NCBI RefSeq assembly: GCF_048066175.1
Contig: NZ_JBLTXA010000006.1
Coordinates: 124,001 to 188,000, forward strand
Direction: 5' to 3'
Source: Niveispirillum fermenti
GTDB taxonomy: Bacteria > Pseudomonadota > Alphaproteobacteria > Azospirillales > Azospirillaceae
Length of the DNA: 64,000 bases
In this document: in pieces, positions 56,864 through 64,000 of the stretch
Numbering within the stretch: position 1 is the first letter of the stretch
Layout: every line of letters begins with the position of its first letter
The notes under the pieces: generated by a model
The model's input: the letters and a program-made list of their open reading frames with translations, nothing else
What the model was told of the DNA's origin: nothing
The model's database searches: none
Made by a program: the position numbers and the translations under genes

Positions 56864-59734
56864 TCAGCGCGCCGTATCATCCGGCGCCAGGAACCCCCTG
56901 GTCACCTTCACGGCTTCCGCCAGCCCGACCTTGCGCACCTCCACCCCCTCGGGGAAGGCACCCAGCAGGCGGGATGGCATCATCGGGTCCAGCAGCACGA
57001 ACACGCCCTGGTCATCCGCGCGTCGCACCAGACGGCCGAAGGCCTGGCGCAGGCGCAGGCGGGTGATCATGTCGTCGAACCCTTTGCGCCCCGCCACCTT
57101 GTCGAAATAGTTGCGTCGCGCCTTGTGCAATATGTCGGGCCGGGGCCAGGGCACGCGGTCGAACACGATCAGGCGCAGGGAACGGCCCGGCACATCCACC
57201 CCGTCGCGTACCGCATCGGTACCCAGCAGGCAGGCATCCTCCTCGCCGCGGAAGATATCCACCAGGGTGGGCACATCCATGCCGTCCAGATGCTGGGCCA
57301 GAAGCGGGATGCCCGCTTCCTCCAGTGGTTCGGCGATGCGTTCATGCACGCCGCGCAGCCGCTGGATGGCCGTGAAAAGGCCCAGCCCGCCGCCGCCCGC
57401 CGCCAGGAACAGTTCGCGATAGGCCGAGGCCACCTGCCCCAGATCATCCTTGCGCACATCGTTCACGATCAGCACGCGGGTCTGACTGGCATAATCGAAG
57501 GGGCTGGGCACGGCGGCGCGCAACGCCGCCCCGCCCATATGCACCGTGCCGGTGCGCAGGTGTGCGGCCCGCCAGTCCTGCTCCACATCGCCCGTGCCAT
57601 CGGTCAGCGTGGCGCTGGTCAGCACCAGCCCGTGGGCCGCCGTGCCCACCGTGTCGGCAAACGGGATGGTCGGATCGACCCAATGGCGATACATGCCCGT
57701 GTCGAAGTCGCGGCCGTCGATCCGCTCGATCCCGAACCAGTCCACGAACTTGCGCGGTGTCTCGTCCTTCAGGCTTTGCAGCATCAGCCGCCAGCCCGTC
57801 ACCTCGTTCTGGGCGCGGCGTTTCAGGGCGCGTGCGATGCTGTCCATGCGGCGGCGCGTCTCGGCCTCAAGCTCGTCCGCCTCCTCCTCCAGCATCTCCT
57901 TCAGCCGGTCGGCCAGCTTCTCCAGCGGCATGGCCAGCTTCAACAGGGCGGCATCCAGATCCAGGGCCAGGTCAACCAGCCCTTCCGCCACGGGCCTGCA
58001 CTCGGTCTCCAGGCTGTAGGGATTGTCCACGCCCGGGGCGCGGGCCAGCACCTGCGCCCGCACGCCGGCCAGGAACGCCTCCAGCGGGCCCTTCACCTCC
58101 CCGCCATGGATGCGCTGCGCCCAGGCCTCCCCCGGCAGGATCTGGGCCGCCTGCCTGATCTCCTGCAACTGTTCCAGCGCGACCTTGTCGCCCCCGACCA
58201 GATCCTCCACCCGCCGCTGCAGGCCGCGGGCCCGGCTGCGGCCCGACACCTCCGCGCCCAGCAGCCAGCGGCGCAGCTCCGCCGCCTCCGCCGCCGTCAG
58301 ATGGCCGGCAAAAGCGCTGTCGGCAGCATCGAAGACGTGGTGCCCCTCGTCGAAGACATAGCGGGTGGGGATATAGGCATCGTCCCCGCCGCCCAGGGCC
58401 GCCTGCACCATGACCAGGGCATGGTTGGCCACCACGATGTCGGCCTTGCGCGCGCGGCGGACCGATTTCTCGATGAAGCAGCGGGTATAGTGGGAACAGG
58501 CATTGTAGACGCATTCCCCCCGGCGGTCGGCCAGGCCCAGCGTGCGGCCCTTGCCCAGCACATCGACCAGCCAGCCGGGGAAATCCCCGCCCGCCATGTC
58601 GCCGTCGCGCGTGGCCGCGGCCCAGCGTGCCATCAGCCCGATGGCGGTGGCATAGGCCGGCTGGGTATGGGCGATGTTGGCCGCTTCCTCCAGGTTCAGC
58701 AGGCACAGGTAGTTTTCCCGCCCCTTGCGGACCACGACGCGCCGTGCCTTCACCGACGGGTCGGGATGCAGCCGGTCCAGTTCCTTGTCGATCTGCTGCT
58801 GAAGCTGGCGGGTATAGGTGGAAATCCAGACGGGACCGTTGTTCTTCTCCGCCCACAGGGTGGCCGGGGCCAGATAGCCCAGCGTCTTGCCCACACCCGT
58901 GCCGGCCTCCGCCAGCACGATATTGGGCACGCCCTGCTCGTCACGCGGGGTAAACGCGGTGGAAACGGCGCTGGCATAGTCGGCCTGCTGCGGCCGGGGT
59001 TCCACCCCGTGTCCGCTGCCGACCAGTTCGGCCAGCCGCCAGCGCGCTTCCGCCGGTTCAACGGGCACATGGCCGGGCGGCGGCTCGGGCGCCTCGGCCT
59101 GCCATTCCTTCAGGTGGTTCCACACCATCGGCCCGCGACGGGCACGCCCGTCGCCCGGCCCGTGCGGCAGGCCCAGCGCGGCCATCACCGATGGCGTCCA
59201 CGGCCAGCCGGCCTGTCCCATGAACCAGCCGATGCCGGCCGGGTCGGACCGTTCATGCGGCTGCCGCCCGCGCCCCGCCCCGTCTTCCGGCTGGTTGTTG
59301 CCGGCCAGTTCGGACAGAAGCGCGCGGGCGCTGTCGATCAGGGACAGGGCTTCGGCCTCCGGATCGCCGGGTGCAGGCAGGCCCAGCGCATCCGCCAGCC
59401 CCTTGGGCGTGGGCAGGCAGAACCGGGCCGGCCGGACAAAGGCATACAGTTCCAGCAGGTCGAACGGGTCGGCCATCCGGTCGGTCCGCAGCCGGCGGCC
59501 CACGGCACGGGCGTGCGCCAGGATCACGTTCTGGTGCCGCAGACGCCAGGCCGCCTCGTCATGGGGCAGCAGGTCAACCTCCCCGTCCGGCGTCACCCAG
59601 GTGACGCCACGGGCCCCCACCACGATGGCGGGCGCATCGGGCAGCAGCAGGCTCGGCGGTGCCGTGCGCAGGGCCCCGGCCGCATCGGGCACCGTGGCGG
59701 CACCCGGCCGGCGGAAGGGAACGATCTCGCTCAT
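56864..59734 (-). CDS. dinG: ATP-dependent DNA helicase, DinG family
   Basis: 956 residues, about 200 longer than E. coli DinG (716), the extra being an N-terminal region with DPFDLLELYAFVRPARFCLPTPKGLADALG similar to the exonuclease-less alphaproteobacterial form. Walker A EAGTGVGKTLGYLAPA, iron-sulfur cysteines (ENYLCLLN..GECVYNACSHYTRC), DEAH box DEGHHVFDAADS and motifs FDYASQTRV and RLIVFDRVPWPRPD are all present. Unwinds R-loops and DNA 5'-3' during repair. ATG 59734 is followed directly by the MSEIVPFRRPG N-terminus. Confidence 0.93.
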   Translation of the reverse strand: MSEIVPFRRPGAATVPDAAGALRTAPPSLLLPDAPAIVVGARGVTWVTPDGEVDLLPHDEAAWRLRHQNVILAHARAVGRRLRTDRMADPFDLLELYAFVRPARFCLPTPKGLADALGLPAPGDPEAEALSLIDSARALLSELAGNNQPEDGAGRGRQPHERSDPAGIGWFMGQAGWPWTPSVMAALGLPHGPGDGRARRGPMVWNHLKEWQAEAPEPPPGHVPVEPAEARWRLAELVGSGHGVEPRPQQADYASAVSTAFTPRDEQGVPNIVLAEAGTGVGKTLGYLAPATLWAEKNNGPVWISTYTRQLQQQIDKELDRLHPDPSVKARRVVVRKGRENYLCLLNLEEAANIAHTQPAYATAIGLMARWAAATRDGDMAGGDFPGWLVDVLGKGRTLGLADRRGECVYNACSHYTRCFIEKSVRRARKADIVVANHALVMVQAALGGGDDAYIPTRYVFDEGHHVFDAADSAFAGHLTAAEAAELRRWLLGAEVSGRSRARGLQRRVEDLVGGDKVALEQLQEIRQAAQILPGEAWAQRIHGGEVKGPLEAFLAGVRAQVLARAPGVDNPYSLETECRPVAEGLVDLALDLDAALLKLAMPLEKLADRLKEMLEEEADELEAETRRRMDSIARALKRRAQNEVTGWRLMLQSLKDETPRKFVDWFGIERIDGRDFDTGMYRHWVDPTIPFADTVGTAAHGLVLTSATLTDGTGDVEQDWRAAHLRTGTVHMGGAALRAAVPSPFDYASQTRVLIVNDVRKDDLGQVASAYRELFLAAGGGGLGLFTAIQRLRGVHERIAEPLEEAGIPLLAQHLDGMDVPTLVDIFRGEEDACLLGTDAVRDGVDVPGRSLRLIVFDRVPWPRPDILHKARRNYFDKVAGRKGFDDMITRLRLRQAFGRLVRRADDQGVFVLLDPMMPSRLLGAFPEGVEVRKVGLAEAVKVTRGFLAPDDTAR

Positions 59735-59836
59735 GGCGGCGGAGTATAGGCGAAGCCGGGCCGCTTGCATCAACAAAACAGGAACATCACCCCTTCACCC
59801 GGCCGCCGGCACCGGTCCGGGAGAGGCAGGAAGCGA

Positions 59837-60709
59837 TCAGCGCGCCGGCACCTGGTCCAGCATCCGGTCCAGCGCCTGGGCCACGGCTTCCATGCCGGGC
59901 GGGGTCACATGATAGGCGACGGCCCCGGTCGGCGCGGGATAGCCCGTCATCCAGGGGTCGGCCGCGCAGGCATCGTGCCCCAGGGAAAGCTCCGACGCCT
60001 TCAGCAGCAGGGCGCCGGCATCGCTGGCCGCGGCCTCGGTGATGGCGGCCAGCCGGGCCGCCACGGCACGCGCGGCCTCGGCCTGTTCGCGCGTCAGCGG
60101 CGTGCCGTCGCACAGGTCGCGCGGCGGCAGCACGACGGGATAATCGACAAAGACCAACAGGGCATCGGGCGCCCGCGCCCGCACGGCGGCGGCCACATCG
60201 GCCATGGCCCGCGGCAGGGCATCGAAGGCGCCGGCCCCCGGATCAGCCGCCGGCCGGCACCGGCCGGTGGGATCACCCAGCCGCGCCGCCAGTTGGGCAC
60301 AGGACAGGGACATGAGGTTGCCGATATAGCCCAGATCATTGCCGCCGATGGTCACAGTGACCAGCCTTGTGTCGGCATCCACCGCCTCGACCTGCGGCGG
60401 CAGTTCCCGCCACCCCGTCAGCACCGCCGCCGTGGTGGCGCCGGAACAGGTGACATCCACCAGCGAAAGCCCCCGGCGGGCCGCCAGCAGATGGGCGTAA
60501 TTGCGCGAGGAACGGCCGCAACGGACCGGGGCATCGGGCACATAGGGCAGAAGACCGGGACCGGCCGCGAATGAACTGCCCATGGCGACATATTTGGCAC
60601 CCGCCGGCAAGGCGGGGCGCCGCTGGGCGGAGGCATCGGTTGACAGGGCGGCCGCCAGGCAAAGGGCGAAAAGCCCCCCCAGCAGAACAGGAAGAAACGG
60701 CAGGCGCAT
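59837..60709 (-). CDS. Secreted SGNH/GDSL hydrolase
   Basis: 290 residues. Signal peptide at 1-28 (MRLPFLPVLLGGLFALCLAAALSTDASA). SGNH blocks: Ser45 in VAMGSSFAAGPG (block I), GGND in VTIGGNDLGYIG (block III), and the His of YHVTPPGMEAVA (block V). GSSFAAGPGL and RSSRNYAHLLA place it near the GDSL2-type lipases of actinobacterial style (SEST-like). Four cysteines suggest disulfides in the periplasm. ATG 60709 follows AGGA. Substrate unknown: lipid ester or O-acetyl sugar. Confidence 0.88.
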   Translation of the reverse strand: MRLPFLPVLLGGLFALCLAAALSTDASAQRRPALPAGAKYVAMGSSFAAGPGLLPYVPDAPVRCGRSSRNYAHLLAARRGLSLVDVTCSGATTAAVLTGWRELPPQVEAVDADTRLVTVTIGGNDLGYIGNLMSLSCAQLAARLGDPTGRCRPAADPGAGAFDALPRAMADVAAAVRARAPDALLVFVDYPVVLPPRDLCDGTPLTREQAEAARAVAARLAAITEAAASDAGALLLKASELSLGHDACAADPWMTGYPAPTGAVAYHVTPPGMEAVAQALDRMLDQVPAR

Positions 60710-60727
60710 GCAGGGATCCTGAACAGT

Positions 60728-60766
60728 GGAGACCGGACAGCCACGATATCGGGCTGTCCGGTCTCC
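60728..60766 (-). terminator. 15-bp-stem hairpin after the chemoreceptor gene
   Basis: GGAGACCGGACAGCC (60728-60742), 9-nt loop ACGATATCG, GGCTGTCCGGTCTCC (60752-60766). A perfect stem between the chemoreceptor and SGNH genes. T-runs are short on either strand (GTCTTT on plus), so termination is possible but not assured. Confidence 0.6.
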
Positions 60767-60851
60767 GTCTTTCCACCATCCGGTATAATCAGTGTGACAA
60801 ACACACCTCAAGCGATGCGAAGCCTACCACCCAAAGATTACCACTTTGCCA

Positions 60852-62540
60852 TCAGGCCGCGCGGATACCGGTCAGGAACTGTTCCACCTGGCTTTTCAGC
60901 ACATCGGCCTGTTCGCCGAGGTCGCGGGCCGCACCCAGGACCTGGGTGGCCGAAGCCCCCGTCTCTCCCGCCGCCTGCGTGACATGGGCGATGTTGCTGG
61001 ACACTTCCCGCGTCCCGACCGCCGCCTGCTGCACATTGCGGCTGATTTCCAGCGTCGTGGCGTTCTGCTGTTCCACCGCGGCGGAGATGTTCGCCATCGC
61101 CTCGTTGATCTGGCCGATGGTGCCCGTGATGGATTGGATGGCCCCGACCGCCTGATCGGTGACGCTCTGCATGCCCTGGATCTGCTGGCCGATTTCCTCC
61201 GTCGCCTTGGCCGTCTGGTTGGCCAGGGACTTCACCTCGCTGGCCACGACGGCGAAGCCCTTGCCGGCTTCGCCGGCGCGTGCCGCCTCGATGGTCGCGT
61301 TCAAGGCCAGCAGGTTGGTCTGGCTGGCGATCTCGCTGATCAACTGCACCACCGTGCCGATCCGGTGCGCGGCCTCGGCCAGGGTCTGCACCGTCTCGTT
61401 GGTGCGGCCGGCCTGCTCGGTGGCCTGATCGGCGATCCGGGTCGAATGCACCACCTGGCGGGAGATTTCCTGGATGGAACTGGCCATCTCTTCCGCCGCG
61501 GAGGCCACGGTCTGGACATTGGCAGCCGTCTGATCGGCAGCACTGGCCGACGCCGTCGCCTGGGTCCGGGTCTGCTCGGCAATCGCCGTCATGCCCTGCG
61601 CCGTAGCGTCAAGCTGCCCCGTGGCGCTGGCCACACTGCCCAGGACGGAGGAAACGTCGCTGTCGAACCGGGCGATCAGTCCTTCGATGGCGGCGGCGCG
61701 GCGGGTCTTGGCCTCCTGCTCGCGGGCCTGCTCGCCGGCCAGTTCATCAGCCCGGACGGCGTTCTGCCGGAACACTTCCAGCGCGCGGGCCATGCCCCCG
61801 ATCTCGTCCTTGCGATGCAGCCCGGCGATCCGGATCGACTTGTCGCCACCAGCCAGCAGGCCCATCTGGTCCGTCATGGCCTTGATGGGACGGGCAATGG
61901 CCCCGGCCAGGGCCAGCCCCGCAGCCACGGCGATCAGCAGGGAAGCCACGGCACCGGCCATTGTGGCAGTATTGGCCATGGCGAAGGCGTTCTCCAGCCC
62001 TTCGCGCCGGCTTTCCAGCAGGTCGCGCTCGATATCCTGGATGGCCTGCACGTCGGCGCGGATCTGATCCATCCGGTCCTTGCCGGTTCCGGCCGCCACA
62101 TCGGCCAGGATGTCGTCACGCCGGGCCGGATCCTGGAAACCCGTGATCTGCGGTTCGGCCATGTCCCGGTTCCAGGCATCCGATGCCTGCTTCACCGCGC
62201 GCAGCCGTTCCCGCTGGGCCGGGTTGTCGGCCACCAGTTCCATGGCCTGGTTGTACCCCTGCTCGAACGCCCGCTGGCCCTCGTAATAGGGGTCCAGGAA
62301 GGCCTTGTCGCCCGTCAGCAGAAAGCCACGCAGGCCCGTTTCCTGATCGACCTTTGCCGTGGCCAGCAGCCGGACCGTGCGCATCACCTCATAGGTGTGG
62401 ACGGTCTCTGCATTTCCGTTCTCGATGAAGAGCAACTGGGTGCGGTTGATGGTGCCGACGACCAGCGACGTCAGGACAAGCGCGCCGAAGGCAATCAGCA
62501 ATTTGCGGACGATCGACAGGTTCCGCAGCTTCTCAATCAT
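60852..62540 (-). CDS. Methyl-accepting chemotaxis protein with CHASE3 domain
   Basis: 562 residues. First membrane helix at about 12-30 (KLLIAFGALVLTSLVVGTI), periplasmic CHASE3-like helical bundle (VMRTVRLLATAKVDQETGLRGFLLTGDKAFLDPYYEG), second membrane helix about 192-213, HAMP (RPIKAMTDQMGLLAGGD), then a signalling domain whose hairpin tip is EIASQTNLLALNATIEAARAGEAGKGFAVVASEVKSLANQTAKATEEI. No CheR-docking pentapeptide is seen at the C-terminus (FLTGIRAA). ATG 62540 has AAGGAGACGAGT. No other chemotaxis gene is adjacent, so it is an orphan receptor; ligand unknown. Confidence 0.95.
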   Translation of the reverse strand: MIEKLRNLSIVRKLLIAFGALVLTSLVVGTINRTQLLFIENGNAETVHTYEVMRTVRLLATAKVDQETGLRGFLLTGDKAFLDPYYEGQRAFEQGYNQAMELVADNPAQRERLRAVKQASDAWNRDMAEPQITGFQDPARRDDILADVAAGTGKDRMDQIRADVQAIQDIERDLLESRREGLENAFAMANTATMAGAVASLLIAVAAGLALAGAIARPIKAMTDQMGLLAGGDKSIRIAGLHRKDEIGGMARALEVFRQNAVRADELAGEQAREQEAKTRRAAAIEGLIARFDSDVSSVLGSVASATGQLDATAQGMTAIAEQTRTQATASASAADQTAANVQTVASAAEEMASSIQEISRQVVHSTRIADQATEQAGRTNETVQTLAEAAHRIGTVVQLISEIASQTNLLALNATIEAARAGEAGKGFAVVASEVKSLANQTAKATEEIGQQIQGMQSVTDQAVGAIQSITGTIGQINEAMANISAAVEQQNATTLEISRNVQQAAVGTREVSSNIAHVTQAAGETGASATQVLGAARDLGEQADVLKSQVEQFLTGIRAA

Positions 62541-62998
62541 ACTCGTCTCCTTCCTGCCACACAGGGGCCGGCTTGGGCGAAAAGGCAAGTTTCCCCGTTT
62601 CCAGAATGAATATCATTCATGGACGAGTATTAGCGCGATTTCGGGCGGATCTTTCTTGACGAAGAAAGATAAAAATTTAGATAATCACCACAGATCAGGG
62701 TTCGCTGACCTAAATCAATTCAACTTTCTCCTGTCTTCACCTGCCGATTTGCCTCGTCGGTATCATTTCTTTTGTCTAATTTAGAATTATACCGATGATG
62801 AAGGGCTTCAACCCGTCGAAGTGTCGGGCCAACTGTAACTTTCAGGGTAGGGCACACCCTACCCCGAAAGGCATAACACCAGTGAGGATGACAGATCTTT
62901 CACCGGTCAGGCCGATGCGGCGCAGGCGCGCAGAACCCCACGGCCCCGCAGACGGCGGTCAGGGATGCGGTGGCGATTTTGCGAAAGGAGGCCCCGGA
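62541..62998. other. AT-rich gap between chemoreceptor and pip
   Basis: 458 bp with no gene. GC falls markedly over 62640-62810. A small palindrome ATCTTTCTT-GACG-AAGAAAGAT lies at 62649-62670. A hairpin CTTTC-A-GGGTAGGG, loop CACA, CCCTACCC-C-GAAAG lies at 62840-62870. The chemoreceptor promoter is expected here, but I see no clear flagellar-type (sigma-28) match. Confidence 0.5.
62840..62870. terminator. Hairpin downstream of pip
   Basis: GGGTAGGG (62845-62852), CACA, CCCTACCC (62857-62864), extended by CTTTC/GAAAG across one mismatch. It sits about 130 bp beyond the pip stop. No T-run, so use as terminator is uncertain. Confidence 0.5.
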
Positions 62999-63949
62999 TC
63001 AGCGCAGCGTCTTGAAACGCTCCGTCGCCTGGACCAGCGCCGTGCGCACGCCGGGTTCCATCGCGCTGTGACCGGCGTCCGGCACGATGATGTAATCGGC
63101 TTCCGGCCAGGCGCGATGCAGTTCATCGGCCGTGCGGATGGGACAGACGATATCGTACCGGCCCTGAATGATGACCGCCGGCACATGGCGGATGTTGCGC
63201 ACGTCGCGCAGCAGCCTGTCTTCCGGGTCCAGGCCGTTATTGCGGAAGAAATGCGCCTCGATCCGGGCCAGCCCCAGCGCGTGGTTGTCCTCCCCGGAGG
63301 CGGAAATAAGCTCCGGGCTGGGCATCAGGGTCGAACAGGCCCCCTCATACATGCTCCAGACCCGTGCGGCCGGCATGTGGACGGACCGGTCGGGATGGGT
63401 CAGCCGCTTCCAGTAGGCTTCAAGCAGGTCGCCGCGTTCCTCTTCGGGGATGTAGCTGTTGAAATGGTGCCACGCCTCAGGAAATATCTGCTTCATCCCG
63501 TAAAGGAACCAGTCGATCTCCGACCGGCGCATCAGGAAGATGCCGCGCAGGATCAGCCCGACCACCCGGTCCGGATGCGCCTGGGCATAGGCGATGGACA
63601 AGGTGGAGCCCCAGGAACCGCCGAACACCATCCAGCGGTCGATCCCCAGAAGCGCCCGCAGCAATTCCAGGTCCGCGACAAGATGCGGAATATCATTGTT
63701 GCGCAGGTCGCCCAGCGGCGTGGACCGGCCCGCCCCGCGCTGGTCCAGGATGATGATCCGGTAGAAGGCGGGATCGAAGAAACGGCGATGGGTGGGCGAG
63801 GCCCCGGCCCCCGGCCCGCCATGCAGGAACAGGACGGGAAGCCCGTTCGGGTTTCCGCACTGCTCCCAATACAGGGTATGGACGTCATCGACCTTCAGCC
63901 GGCCGGTCTGATAGGGATCAAGGGGGGAGAACAGGTCGCCGCGGGGCAT
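62999..63949 (-). CDS. pip: Proline iminopeptidase
   Basis: 316 residues, S33 family; releases N-terminal proline from peptides. The oxyanion region VLFLHGGPGAGASPTHRRFFDPAFYRIIILDQRGAGRSTP is diagnostic, the nucleophile is Ser112 in VFGGSWGSTLSIAYAQ, the acid is in QGRYDIVCPIRTADELHRAWP and the His in VPDAGHSAMEPGV. ATG 63949 gives MPRGDLFSPLDPYQTG, with GGAAG 6 nt upstream; a TTG at 63961 is in frame. Cytoplasmic. No peptide transporter genes lie beside it. Confidence 0.95.
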   Translation of the reverse strand: MPRGDLFSPLDPYQTGRLKVDDVHTLYWEQCGNPNGLPVLFLHGGPGAGASPTHRRFFDPAFYRIIILDQRGAGRSTPLGDLRNNDIPHLVADLELLRALLGIDRWMVFGGSWGSTLSIAYAQAHPDRVVGLILRGIFLMRRSEIDWFLYGMKQIFPEAWHHFNSYIPEEERGDLLEAYWKRLTHPDRSVHMPAARVWSMYEGACSTLMPSPELISASGEDNHALGLARIEAHFFRNNGLDPEDRLLRDVRNIRHVPAVIIQGRYDIVCPIRTADELHRAWPEADYIIVPDAGHSAMEPGVRTALVQATERFKTLR

Positions 63950-64000
63950 GGATGCTTCCAATTTGTTTATTGCGACCGATTGTAGGCAAGCGGCCGGCGC

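Noticed and set aside
62541..62720. Flagellar sigma-28 promoter for the chemoreceptor
   Set aside because: TCAAG and CCCGAAAT occur on the minus strand but about 5 nt too close together to be a convincing match.

Overview
The window is about 64 kb of GC-rich chromosomal DNA from an alphaproteobacterium. It most resembles the Rhodospirillales/Azospirillaceae (Azospirillum or Niveispirillum-like), but no search was run. The evidence is gene content and order: a GlnZ/GlnK-type PII gene divergent from a ubiH-like gene and followed by an aminotransferase gene; rpsU divergent from a coq9-family gene; the small alphaproteobacterial Usg protein; a MucR regulator; an olsBA ornithine-lipid pair; and a DivL-type kinase with tyrosine at the phospho-acceptor position. 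Most genes are housekeeping. I see no transposase, integrase, phage gene, CRISPR array or rRNA. There is one tRNA gene (CAU anticodon).

Layout. 1-4480: def, fmt and a truncated thiE run leftward; a TPP riboswitch followed by thiO, thiS and thiG runs rightward. 4620-9730: rpsU, a second peptide deformylase with coq9, a small MarR-like regulator with an unknown partner, and a large membrane-bound winged-helix/beta-propeller regulator. 9730-15210: a palindrome-rich gap, the tRNA, two membrane coiled-coil proteins, thrC, an M16 peptidase and an acetyltransferase. 15310-20160: HNH protein, Tat-exported superoxide dismutase, rluE-like, GntR regulator, htpG. 20160-26400: a hairpin cluster, then an Atm1-type exporter, ftsK and dapC on the minus strand. 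26630-34950: glnK/glnZ, ubiH-like, M23 peptidase, alpha/beta hydrolase, cmk, rpsA. 35150-42560: DUF885 protein, a second membrane-bound regulator of the same architecture, a two-gene molybdenum hydroxylase, usg. 42750-50880: comF, grxC, nitrilase-like, truA; ddpX; tsaB and rimI; tusA-like; mucR; olsBA; Smr protein. 51075-63950: Rrf2 regulator with a divergent disulfide reductase-like gene, divL, ahcY, dinG, SGNH hydrolase, chemoreceptor, proline iminopeptidase.

The most useful observations beyond routine annotation are these. A family of intergenic palindromic repeats shows compensatory base changes between copies. Two regulators share a CadC-like N-terminus, one membrane helix and a TolB-like propeller, and one of them precedes a periplasmic molybdoenzyme. 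DivL carries Tyr592 where histidine is expected. A perfect 18-bp palindrome lies upstream of ahcY. A second complete deformylase sits inside the rpsU/coq9 locus. A pair of anchored coiled-coil proteins has no recognised function. I did not find a clear multi-gene defence or biosynthetic system. The repeat family and the paired propeller regulators are the best candidates for something undescribed.
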